From NCBI GenBank assembly GCA_937928525.1, contig CALFWJ010000011.1:1-8754 (forward strand): a stretch of DNA of 8,754 bases, written 5' to 3'. This document shows, in pieces, positions 1 to 6,341 of this stretch; within the stretch, counting starts at the first letter, position 1; the number at the start of each line of letters is the position of its first letter. The notes under the pieces are model-generated. The model did no database searches. It saw only the letters and a list, made by a program, of their open reading frames with translations, and was not told where the DNA came from. Origin of the DNA: an uncultured Alphaproteobacteria bacterium. GTDB lineage: Bacteria; Pseudomonadota; Alphaproteobacteria; UBA2136; UBA6156. Made by a program: the position numbers and the translations under genes.

Positions 1-255
1 TACATCCCAGCGGTTACCAGCTGTAGCAGCTTGGTGTGGCCATACTTGGTGTTGGGCATAAAACTGTCCTGAAGCATCTTCAATTTGACGCATTTGGGCA
101 GCAAGTTTAGTACCACCAGCGCGGTTAATGAGGTCCCACCCTACGGTGGCAATAATTAAAGTAATTAAAATAGCAATAATGGCAACAATCAGAATTGTTT
201 GGTCAATGGTATAACCTAAATTCCGTTTTATGTTTTGTGGTGTAATGGTTTTCAT
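1..255 (-). CDS. Type IV prepilin-like protein (partial, C-terminus off left edge)
   Basis: Only the first 85 residues are in the window. They show a 14-residue leader rich in basic and polar residues (MKTITPQNIKRNLG), then a probable prepilin peptidase site G14|Y15, then about 22 very hydrophobic residues (ILIVAIIAILITLIIATVGW). The following segment, LAAQMRQIEDASGQFYAQ, suits the helical spine of a pilin. Family knowledge: such proteins are processed by a PilD/TcpJ-type peptidase and inserted in the inner membrane before fibre assembly. It lies 44 bases after the secretin gene on the same strand, so is probably in the pilus operon. Oddities: +1 is Tyr, and +5 is Gln where Glu is nearly invariant (YTIDQ), with Asp at +4. 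This suggests a minor pilin or pseudopilin, or a divergent major pilin. The ATG at 255 is preceded by a purine-rich tract (AGGAAAAGAAAG) at an imperfect distance. Confidence 0.75.
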   Translation of the reverse strand, partial: MKTITPQNIKRNLGYTIDQTILIVAIIAILITLIIATVGWDLINRAGGTKLAAQMRQIEDASGQFYAQHQVWPHQAATAGNRWDV

Positions 256-299
256 GGGTTAGGGCTTTCTTTTCCTAGGTTATTAACTTATGTGAATTC

Positions 300-2225
300 T
301 TAATATAAACGTCTGACTTGTAACAGTACCACAAACTCAACTTTCTCAAAGCTGATATTTTCTTCGTTGAAGAGGGCACCAAAGGCAGGAATATCGCGTG
401 CAATGGGGAGGCCACTTTCGCGGTCTATGGCCACAGTTTTAGTAAGGCCACCAATGACTTTTACTTCACCATCACGGATCCGTACTTTTTGGTCAATCAA
501 GCGGGTTGTGACAACAGGGACGTTATCGTTAAGAGTAACGCCATCTACAACCTGCGGGATAGATTCTTCATCAGAAATATCAGTAATCGGAATCTGTAAA
601 CTAATGGTGTGCGGCTCGTTGCCCTCTGCTACTTGTGCAGTGGCAGAAAACTGCAAACCAGCAAACTGACTAAAGGTGTTGGCTTGCGTGTTCCGGATTG
701 TACCAGCATCGGTGGTTTCAATTTCAGTTTCACGGGTGAAGAAGATGCGGTTGGTACCGTCAATAAGAGTACCACGCTGACGGTCCATTAACTCCATAAT
801 AGGCTGCATAAGTTGATACGTTGTGCCAAATTCTTCTACTAAACCAACGACGGCATCCAGGCCAGCTGTGCGGCCAGATAAAAAGCCACCAGGTTGGTTA
901 ACACTTGCTAAACGACCCGTAAGGTTAGAGGCAATGCTGCCAATTGAACCACCAAAGCCAGTAGAGAAAACGTTGTCTGAACCATTAGAGGCATTCGCAG
1001 AAAGATTGGCATTTTGTCTGAATTCACGGGTGCGGGTTACGGCAAGGACGCGCGCCTCTAGCAATAGGCGGCGGCTGGCAACATCTTCAACGCGGCGGAT
1101 AAGGTCATCTGCTTGCTCAAGTACAGTATAAGTTGCTTGCATTTGTACCAAACCAACCGATTTATTTACACGGACATAACCGCAGCGAGAAACATCGTTT
1201 TCATCAGAAGATGTGCCACCAAGGGGGTCGGTATCTACAATAATTTCATCTTCACCAGTGGTAGATGGTGGTGCAAGTAGGTCGCTACCAAAGTCTGCGC
1301 CGTCAACGTCTTCGGCAAGTTGCGTGCAAGAGCTGGCAAGGAGGGCATTTAAATCGCCAGCAAGTTCGCTCCATAAGTTACGAGTTTTGGTAACAGTAAC
1401 TGTGTTTCTACCACCAGCTGTTTGGCTACCGCTGCTTGACGCACTTTCGTCGTCGCTGCTGCTTTCAAACTCTGACTGGTAAGATACTTGGGTTTCTTCT
1501 TCGCGCTCAGGCTCAAATAGGTTGAGGGTCCATTGGCGTTGCGGTAGACCAGAAATAATCGCGTAGCCACCTTTATCAATCAGGCTAAGGCCTTGCGGTG
1601 CAAGTAGCGCTTCGTAGGCATCGTGGCAAGTAATGTCGGTGAGGCGGGTGCTCACATAGCTGTTTACAAGTTTTTTGTCGGTCTCAGAGAGAACAAGATT
1701 GGTGCCACACTGAGCAGCTAAACCGCGAATGGCTTCGCTTAGTTTAACGCCCACACCGGGGTTAAATTCTGCGATGCGTGCCTCAGATACGCTAGGCAGA
1801 ACCAACAAACGGCGCTCACCTTCACGGATAATCTGAACATTATAAACATCTTCAACGTAGCTACGGGCTTCATCGAACGTGAGTTCAGACATCAAAATAT
1901 TTTTACGGATGTTCTTACGGGCGCCAGCACCCCAACGTACGGCAATATTGTAAGTACCAGCAACGTTGTTCATCACGTTTTCTAGGTCAAACAGGCCATT
2001 AAGTTTAATAGTGGCATTTGCACGCATTTTTTGCTTACTAATGGGTTCGCCAATACCAATAACAGCTGCATTGTTGGCGTTTTCAGCGCGGTAATCTTTA
2101 AAGGCGTTCGCAGGAGAATCTTTTTGGATGCTGCTCACCTCGTTTGAGCAACCAGACAAAAGCACCGCAATGCTTAAAAAGCCTGCTGCAAGTGTGGGCG
2201 AAAAGCCAGTTTTAAATGGTGTCAT
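300..2225 (-). CDS. pilN: Type IVb pilus secretin, PilN/TcpC/BfpB-type outer-membrane lipoprotein
   Basis: This 641-residue protein is a complete secretin, the gated outer-membrane ring through which a pilus or secreted substrate passes. Residues 1-26 are a lipoprotein signal with lipobox LSGC and lipidated Cys26; Ser at +2 fits outer-membrane sorting. Two small periplasmic modules follow (about 65-145 and 155-225, the second STN-like), then a Ser/Glu-rich linker (about 236-280), and a third module starting near NLWSEL (283) that holds a 47-residue acidic insertion. The secretin domain runs from about 385 to the end. It has the hallmark sequence VRIRDGEVKVIGGL, then GLPIARDIPAFGALF (605-619), and ends in the hydrophobic strand VEFVVLLQVRRLY. 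Length and layout match PilN-family proteins. The gene starts two bases after the tcpQ-like stop, with AGAGGGG upstream inside that gene, so the two are probably translationally coupled. The symbol denotes family type, not proven orthology. Confidence 0.88.
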   Translation of the reverse strand: MTPFKTGFSPTLAAGFLSIAVLLSGCSNEVSSIQKDSPANAFKDYRAENANNAAVIGIGEPISKQKMRANATIKLNGLFDLENVMNNVAGTYNIAVRWGAGARKNIRKNILMSELTFDEARSYVEDVYNVQIIREGERRLLVLPSVSEARIAEFNPGVGVKLSEAIRGLAAQCGTNLVLSETDKKLVNSYVSTRLTDITCHDAYEALLAPQGLSLIDKGGYAIISGLPQRQWTLNLFEPEREEETQVSYQSEFESSSDDESASSSGSQTAGGRNTVTVTKTRNLWSELAGDLNALLASSCTQLAEDVDGADFGSDLLAPPSTTGEDEIIVDTDPLGGTSSDENDVSRCGYVRVNKSVGLVQMQATYTVLEQADDLIRRVEDVASRRLLLEARVLAVTRTREFRQNANLSANASNGSDNVFSTGFGGSIGSIASNLTGRLASVNQPGGFLSGRTAGLDAVVGLVEEFGTTYQLMQPIMELMDRQRGTLIDGTNRIFFTRETEIETTDAGTIRNTQANTFSQFAGLQFSATAQVAEGNEPHTISLQIPITDISDEESIPQVVDGVTLNDNVPVVTTRLIDQKVRIRDGEVKVIGGLTKTVAIDRESGLPIARDIPAFGALFNEENISFEKVEFVVLLQVRRLY

Positions 2226-2227
2226 GT

Positions 2228-3466
2228 TTACTGAACCCCTCTGAAGCCAAATTTATTAGAATGCGTCACAACAATGAGTTTTCCGCCCGGAAAAATTTCA
2301 TACTTTAAGCCAAATACTTTAAGCAAGCGCTCAATAGCAATGTTAAAGGGCTCTTCAATGTGGGCAGGTTTAAGCACTTGGTCTAAACCAGCGTACATAC
2401 GTAAGCGCCACTGGCCTTTACCAGCTTGTTGCACCACGTTTTCTAGGGCATCAACAAGAGGTACTTCGTCGTAGTGCAGGCTCACAATGGCTTCTTTTAA
2501 AACATTTTCAGTAATGGCAACATCTTGCTGGCTACCAACACCAATGGGTGATGTGGTGCTTTTGGGCGTGCCACCAACGCGATCGGTAATCACAATGCGT
2601 TGTGTGTTGTCGTAGCGTACAACACGAAGAGGCTGGCCACTGCGGGTTTGTAAGCGGGCCAATAAGGCGTTTAATACATTACTAAACGGCTCTTCGGCGT
2701 AAACAGAAATTTCCATGTCAGGTAGGCCTGCATTTTGCTCGGCGACGTCCCAAACAATGTTCCAGCTACCGCCACCAATTTGGTCCATCATGCGTTGAAG
2801 TGCGCGACGCACCGAAATACGTTCTTCTTGTAAGCGGATAATGCTGTTGTGCATATCTAGCGTGTTACGACCAACGTTTACTGGTAAGCCGCCCGCAATT
2901 TCTAGGCCGCCATCAGCGGTTGGAATACCTGTGGCTTGGCCACCACCTTGTGGTGCAGGGCGTGCACCGTTGTTAAATTGCTGCTGCTGAAAAGCCCGGG
3001 CTTGGCCGCCATTGGCCAGCGATGGGTAGTTAAGTAAGTTTGGCTGGGCTTGAGCCACTTGGCGACCATCTAGGCTATAAAGATTTGCGTCTTGGCTTGG
3101 GGCGCCACCTTGTAATAGGCCAGGGTTTTGCGCAATGCGCTCAAGTTCGGCATTAATGTTACCCACACCGCTTGAAATAGAGTTCAATTTGTTTTCGTAC
3201 TGTTGTGCACCGGGCTGGTTCTGTGCATATACAGGCTGACCAGATTGTGCGGCTTGCTGCCAGTTGTTTAATTCATTTTGGCTTTTAAGGCGGTAGCTGT
3301 TGTGTTGCGGTACGTACACGCCGCGGGTATCGTCTGCATAAGAAGGTGTCTGCGAACTAGACACGGGGGGTACATAACCAGGCACAGGTGCCGCAAGGGC
3401 AGAGCTAGCCATAAACAGCAAAGCAGTGCTGAGGAAGGTGAGGGTCTTGCGTGAATACTGTGTCAT
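2228..3466 (-). CDS. TcpQ-like periplasmic pilus biogenesis protein with two related C-terminal domains
   Basis: This 412-residue secreted protein has a Sec signal peptide (FLSTALLFMASSALA, cleavage near residue 25; no lipobox Cys). A low-complexity Gln/Asn/Gly/Pro-rich region follows (about 60-200). Two globular segments of similar pattern come next, at about 217-295 and 335-402. Each begins with a helix (RRALQRMMDQIG; LVDALENVVQQAG), continues G-x-W plus a strand (GGSWNIVW; KGQWRLRM), then the shared EEPF, a second helix, and a closing strand (RIVITD; KLIVVTH). The last segment matches the TcpQ C-terminal domain pattern. TcpQ and BfpG proteins are known to stabilise or localise the cognate secretin, and the secretin gene follows directly here. 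It appears to be the first pilus gene leftwards from the divergent intergenic region. The ATG at 3466 has only a weak AGG about eight bases upstream. Family assignment is good; the exact role is inferred. Confidence 0.78.
   Translation of the reverse strand: MTQYSRKTLTFLSTALLFMASSALAAPVPGYVPPVSSSQTPSYADDTRGVYVPQHNSYRLKSQNELNNWQQAAQSGQPVYAQNQPGAQQYENKLNSISSGVGNINAELERIAQNPGLLQGGAPSQDANLYSLDGRQVAQAQPNLLNYPSLANGGQARAFQQQQFNNGARPAPQGGGQATGIPTADGGLEIAGGLPVNVGRNTLDMHNSIIRLQEERISVRRALQRMMDQIGGGSWNIVWDVAEQNAGLPDMEISVYAEEPFSNVLNALLARLQTRSGQPLRVVRYDNTQRIVITDRVGGTPKSTTSPIGVGSQQDVAITENVLKEAIVSLHYDEVPLVDALENVVQQAGKGQWRLRMYAGLDQVLKPAHIEEPFNIAIERLLKVFGLKYEIFPGGKLIVVTHSNKFGFRGVQ
2236..2242 (-). promoter_or_regulatory. 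Ribosome binding site of the secretin gene
   Basis: On the minus strand AGAGGGG lies ten bases before the ATG at 2225 and inside the last codons of the upstream tcpQ-like gene. It supports the chosen start and coupled translation of the two pilus genes. Confidence 0.5.
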
Positions 3467-3561
3467 TATGTGGCCTATTTCTAAATACTTTAGTTACATC
3501 TACACCGAAGGCTATCAATATGTACTGGCCGCGCCTAGCCCCTCAACAACAAACGAACGGG

Positions 3562-3587
3562 CAAGTGTTGTAAAAAAATCAACATTG
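3562..3587. repeat. Imperfect inverted repeat, possible operator
   Basis: CAAGTGTTG and CAACATTG are complementary except for one extra base in the left arm, around the spacer TAAAAAAAT. No T-tract follows on either strand, so it is unlikely to be a terminator. A protein-binding dyad in the divergent promoter region is the more natural reading. Confidence 0.35.
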
Positions 3588-3594
3588 TAACGGC

Positions 3595-3621
3595 GCTCTT
3601 ATTCTTCAAACCCAAAAGAGC
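3595..3621. repeat. Inverted repeat GCTCTT/AAGAGC, possible operator
   Basis: Six perfectly complementary bases on each side of a 15-base spacer, directly upstream of the candidate rightward promoter. Arms this short occur by chance, so this rests mainly on location. Confidence 0.25.
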
Positions 3622-3650
3622 TTACCTAACCCACAAAACCCCTATATATT
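3622..3650 (+). promoter_or_regulatory. Candidate promoter of the 440-aa protein gene, predicting a leaderless transcript
   Basis: TATATT (3645-3650) is a good -10 element; TTACCT (3622-3627) lies 17 bases upstream as a poor -35 (three of six consensus bases). Transcription starting seven bases after the -10 would begin at the A of the ATG at 3657. No Shine-Dalgarno sequence precedes that ATG, which agrees with leaderless translation. The same CCC-TATATA-AAAG arrangement recurs upstream of the gene at 5910. Confidence 0.35.
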
Positions 3651-3656
3651 AAAGCC

Positions 3657-4979
3657 ATGAACCCAAGAATGCGCTTTGCCCTTACTATGTCCTTCCTTGT
3701 GGTCATCTATTGGGCGTGGGGAATTGCAAACGACTACCTCTTTGGCGACATTGGGCTTAACTTCGACCTGTTTATACAGGGTATCATTAAAGTTGGTTTT
3801 GCATCAGCAATCGGATTTGTGTTTGTTTCTGCTTGTGTGTTTTTTGTCACGACGCGCCGCAAACAGAAAAGCGCATTTGAAAGCGTGATTATCGATGAAT
3901 ATGGCACCGAGTTTAACTGGCCAATTATGCTCAGCAAGTTTCTGCCAGAAGTCATTGCCGCCCCCCTACATATAAATATGCACCCCCTCGAGCAAGAATT
4001 ACTAGGTTTTTTAAACGGTTACCGCGAATGGCCACAAGACATTAACGACCCCAGCGCGGGTAACTTAGCCGACGCCGCCATTAACCGCTGGCGCGCCGTG
4101 CATAAATTGCACAACGTCACCGAGCTACACCGCATTGTTGCCCTAGCGCTCGATTTAGGTAAAGTTCTGAGCTACGCCGAAAAACGCAGTTACGCCCCAT
4201 GGCACAAACCATGGCGCCGCGATAAAGTGAGTTACGTGAACAAAGCCGCGGTACATGGTGGATTTTCAGCCTTTGTGCTCTCCACGTTCGACACCTTCCG
4301 TAGATTAGACGAAAACACCCGGCAAACCCTCTTGCTTGCCGTACGTTTTGGCCGCGACCCGTTGCGTATTCCGTCTAATTCCCCTGCCATAGTGCAAGAA
4401 ATTTACAGCGCTGTGCACCGCGCCGAAGCTGCAAGCCACACCAAAAAAGATGCAACCATCTCGCCAGAAAGCTTGGCCACCTTCGAGCAACACCTCTCTA
4501 CTTACGCGCAAGGTATGTTGGGGCAAATTCCGCTTACCAACACCGACGTTAAAGACGCGGCAGGCGTTTATGTAGGCGGGCGTGAAGCTATTTTGGTGGT
4601 TTCACTGCCGCATTTCTTACAAACCTTTGCTGGGTGCCTCACACCAGATATGCGTGAAAAACTAGACCTGTGGGAACTTAAAACCACGGTTCAACCCACG
4701 TGGGAATTGGTCACGAATAAATTCCGTGGTCTGAATGCTCTCCTTGAAGAATGGGATGGCGACACCGCCGAAAACGGGCTGTTTAGCCTTAGTTTTGCGG
4801 GCAAAATTTGGCCGCACTGCATGGTTATTGCTGCCACGCCAGAAAAAATGCCGATGCTCTATAAGCAGCTGAACAAGCTGCCCGCGGCGCCGCACCAACC
4901 AGAACCCGCTGAAGACGATGCAAGTTTACTGGCCGACATTAAAGCAAAAGCCTTGAGCATTGATGGCTTGTTGGGCTAA
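3657..4979 (+). CDS. Two-helix inner-membrane protein with a degenerate HD (TraI_2-like) domain
   Basis: This 440-residue protein is not confidently assigned. Two membrane helices are clear at about 7-24 and 38-64, followed by a basic stop (TTRRKQK), so residues from about 66 on are probably cytoplasmic. Residues 108-265 follow the pattern of HD phosphohydrolases and the related TraI_2/MobH fold: helices leading to IVALALDLGKVLSYAEK (160-176), then TLLLAVRFGRDPLRIP (224-239), then VHRAEAASHTKKD (253-265). The metal-binding His-Asp is Leu165-Asp166 here, and the usual HH after the A-I-R-Y stretch is Gly-Arg, so it is probably inactive as a hydrolase. The C-terminal third (about 296-400) is a compact alpha/beta region of unknown type with a Pro/acidic tail. 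MobH-type TraI proteins act in conjugation, which may link it to the divergent pilus genes. This is inference from pattern memory. The permease gene follows after nine bases. Confidence 0.6.
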   Translation: MNPRMRFALTMSFLVVIYWAWGIANDYLFGDIGLNFDLFIQGIIKVGFASAIGFVFVSACVFFVTTRRKQKSAFESVIIDEYGTEFNWPIMLSKFLPEVIAAPLHINMHPLEQELLGFLNGYREWPQDINDPSAGNLADAAINRWRAVHKLHNVTELHRIVALALDLGKVLSYAEKRSYAPWHKPWRRDKVSYVNKAAVHGGFSAFVLSTFDTFRRLDENTRQTLLLAVRFGRDPLRIPSNSPAIVQEIYSAVHRAEAASHTKKDATISPESLATFEQHLSTYAQGMLGQIPLTNTDVKDAAGVYVGGREAILVVSLPHFLQTFAGCLTPDMREKLDLWELKTTVQPTWELVTNKFRGLNALLEEWDGDTAENGLFSLSFAGKIWPHCMVIAATPEKMPMLYKQLNKLPAAPHQPEPAEDDASLLADIKAKALSIDGLLG

Positions 4980-4988
4980 TCTACCCCC

Positions 4989-5816
4989 ATGTTAACCCGC
5001 CTCACCAAATACCCCCTCTTTTTACTTGGCAGTTTGCTGGTGGGCAGTGTTGTTGTGTTAGCGTTGCTAGCGCCGTATCTCACGCCTTATACACCAGCGG
5101 GCATTAACCTAGATGCTGTTCTGCTGCCCCCAAGCCTCACCAATGGCCACCTATTCGGCACCGATGCCCTTGGCCGCGACGTCTTCACCCGCATGGCGTA
5201 CGGCGCACGCATTAGTTTGCTGGTGGGCATTGTGGCGGTGGGCATCGCCACGGTGCTGGGCATTATTTTTGGCGCATTGGCAGGGTTTTATGGCGGTTGG
5301 ATTGACCGTGTGGTCATGCGCTTTGTCGACATTATGCTGTGCTTCCCCAGCTTCTTCCTTATTTTGGCGGTTATTGCCTTCCTTGAGCCGTCAATTTTTA
5401 ACATTATGGCCGTCATTGGCCTAACAGGCTGGATGGGCGTAGCGCGGTTAGTGCGCGCCGAATTTCTCCGCCTGCGCGAACTCGACTTCATTGCAGCCGC
5501 CAAACTGATGCAAGTACGCGACTGGCGGCTTATGTTTGTGCATATGCTGCCTAATGCATTGCCACCGGTACTGGTATCGGCCACCCTTGGTGTTGCGGGC
5601 GCCATATTGGTAGAGAGCAGCCTAAGCTTCCTTGGTATTGGCGTGCAGCCCCCTACGGCCAGCTGGGGCAATATCCTGACCGAAGGTAAAGCCAACCTAA
5701 ATATTGCATGGTGGCTTAGTGTGTTCCCGGGCTTCGCGATTCTCCTCACGGTGTTGGGCTACAACCTGTTGGGCGAGGGTTTACGAGAAATATTAGATCC
5801 ACGCTTGAAAAAGTAA
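4989..5816 (+). CDS. ABC transporter permease, DppC/OppC family
   Basis: This complete 275-residue inner-membrane permease is of the peptide/nickel importer type. The family's marks are all present: the first helix followed by LAPYLTPYTP, the N-terminal consensus HLFGTDALGRDVFTRMAYGA (54-73), and five further membrane helices. The cytoplasmic EAA loop (about 158-185, FIAAAKLMQVRDW to HMLPNALP) contacts the ATPase. The end has ESSLSFLGIGVQPPTASWG and the family-typical LGEGLREILDPRLKK. Such permeases work as a heterodimer with a DppB/OppB partner plus two ATPases and a binding protein, none of which is in view. The gene starts nine bases after the upstream stop codon, in the same frame and with no clear Shine-Dalgarno sequence, so its translation is probably coupled. 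The substrate (peptide, nickel, opine or other) cannot be read from the sequence. Confidence 0.93.
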   Translation: MLTRLTKYPLFLLGSLLVGSVVVLALLAPYLTPYTPAGINLDAVLLPPSLTNGHLFGTDALGRDVFTRMAYGARISLLVGIVAVGIATVLGIIFGALAGFYGGWIDRVVMRFVDIMLCFPSFFLILAVIAFLEPSIFNIMAVIGLTGWMGVARLVRAEFLRLRELDFIAAAKLMQVRDWRLMFVHMLPNALPPVLVSATLGVAGAILVESSLSFLGIGVQPPTASWGNILTEGKANLNIAWWLSVFPGFAILLTVLGYNLLGEGLREILDPRLKK

Positions 5817-5836
5817 TTTTCTGCCCCATATATAAT
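5804..5836 (+). promoter_or_regulatory. Candidate promoter of the 130-aa protein gene
   Basis: A perfect TATAAT lies at 5831-5836, overlapping TATATA at 5829-5834. TTGAAA at 5804-5809, inside the last codons of the permease gene, is a good -35 sequence. It is 21 or 19 bases away, longer than the ideal 17, so the pairing is uncertain. Start of transcription near 5843 would give a leader of about 67 bases. Confidence 0.4.
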
Positions 5837-5897
5837 AAAGCGCATAAAAAAAGGCGTATCTATAACATTTAGCAGGGAGTTCTAATTTTTCCACAGA

Positions 5898-5902
5898 AAG
5901 GA
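5898..5902 (+). promoter_or_regulatory. Ribosome binding site of the 130-aa protein gene
   Basis: AAGGA sits seven bases before the ATG at 5910. It is the clearest Shine-Dalgarno sequence in the window, and it marks the short gene as really translated and fixes its start. Confidence 0.65.
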
Positions 5903-5909
5903 ACGGGAA

Positions 5910-6302
5910 ATGAACAACTCTTCAGAACTACAAACGGCAGAACTACAAACGGCAGAACCACAATTGGCAGAAACAATTTTGGGTGCCATTAACCAAATGG
6001 GTTTTTACTTCAGCGGTACCGATGCAACCGTGAGGCACCCCAATATGGTCTTGACTGCCAATAATGGCGCTCGGTTTTGCCTAGCGTTTATTATGGGTAA
6101 AAAAGGCCAATGTGCCGCAGCCCTGCAAGACGAGAGTAATCTGGTCGCTGTTGGCCGCGGTAGTAACATGGACGCAGCATTGTTTGCGCTCATGAACTCA
6201 TTGACTTATACAGGTAAAGACACATACTTCCACTCTATTGGACGTATTGGTTTGTATGCTGGCACAGCCTATTTGGCCAACAAAAACCCGTATTTAACTT
6301 AG
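5910..6302 (+). CDS. Hypothetical protein, 130 aa, with N-terminal pentapeptide repeat
   Basis: I do not recognise this protein. It has no signal peptide and no membrane helix. Residues 6-20 are a tandem pentapeptide (ELQTA, ELQTA, EPQLA), probably disordered or a short helix. The remainder looks like one small alpha/beta domain: strands around GFYFSG, MVLTANNGARFCLAFIMG and CAAALQDESNLVAVGRG, a helix NMDAALFALMNSLTY, and a tail ending KNPYLT. The G-R-G-S-N-M-D-A-A-L stretch faintly recalls strand-to-helix turns in small nucleic-acid-binding folds, too weakly to name a function. Evidence that it is real: a strong ribosome binding site, a consensus -10 element upstream and a perfect terminator seven bases after the stop codon. 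It appears to be a single-gene transcript, perhaps well expressed. Confidence 0.7.
   Translation: MNNSSELQTAELQTAEPQLAETILGAINQMGFYFSGTDATVRHPNMVLTANNGARFCLAFIMGKKGQCAAALQDESNLVAVGRGSNMDAALFALMNSLTYTGKDTYFHSIGRIGLYAGTAYLANKNPYLT
5923..5967 (+). repeat. Three tandem 15-bp repeats inside the 130-aa protein gene
   Basis: The unit CAGAACTACAAACGG occurs twice without change (5923-5937, 5938-5952). A third copy has three changes (CAGAACCACAATTGG, 5953-5967). Fifteen bases is five codons, so gain or loss of a unit keeps the frame. The identity of the first two copies suggests recent duplication by slippage. Confidence 0.9.
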
Positions 6303-6308
6303 CATCAA

Positions 6309-6340
6309 AAAGCGCCCCAACAGAAATGTTGGGGCGCTTT
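6309..6340 (+). terminator. Strong terminator hairpin, GAAA tetraloop
   Basis: AAAGCGCCCCAACA (6309-6322) and TGTTGGGGCGCTTT (6327-6340) form a perfect 14-bp stem closed by GAAA, a stable GNRA loop. It begins seven bases after the TAG at 6300-6302 and ends the 130-aa gene's transcript. The T-run is short on the plus strand (TTT) but five long on the minus strand, so it may work in both directions. Confidence 0.88.
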
Positions 6341-6341
6341 G

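Larger units (their letters stand above)
3467..3656. promoter_or_regulatory. Divergent intergenic control region between pilus genes and 440-aa membrane protein gene
   Basis: These 190 bases separate two divergently transcribed gene sets and so should hold both promoters. Two imperfect dyads are visible: CAAGTGTTG (3562-3570) facing CAACATTG (3580-3587) around an A-rich centre, and GCTCTT (3595-3600) facing AAGAGC (3616-3621). Either could be an operator. For the leftward promoter I see only weak candidates, such as TTGATA in the minus strand near 3514-3519. No open reading frame of note is present. Confidence 0.55.

Noticed and set aside
1281..1311. DVDGAD in the secretin as an EF-hand
   Set aside because: Only part of the loop pattern is present and the usual final Glu spacing is missing, so calcium binding is no more than a possibility.
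3657..4979. Reading the 440-aa protein as DotM/IcmP
   Set aside because: The N-terminal membrane helices and an NWP stretch are superficially similar, but the soluble part does not follow DotM; the HD-like pattern fits better.
5288..5749. Minus-strand 153-aa reading frame
   Set aside because: It lies wholly antisense to the permease gene, whose protein is a clear family member; the composition is that of a shadow frame.
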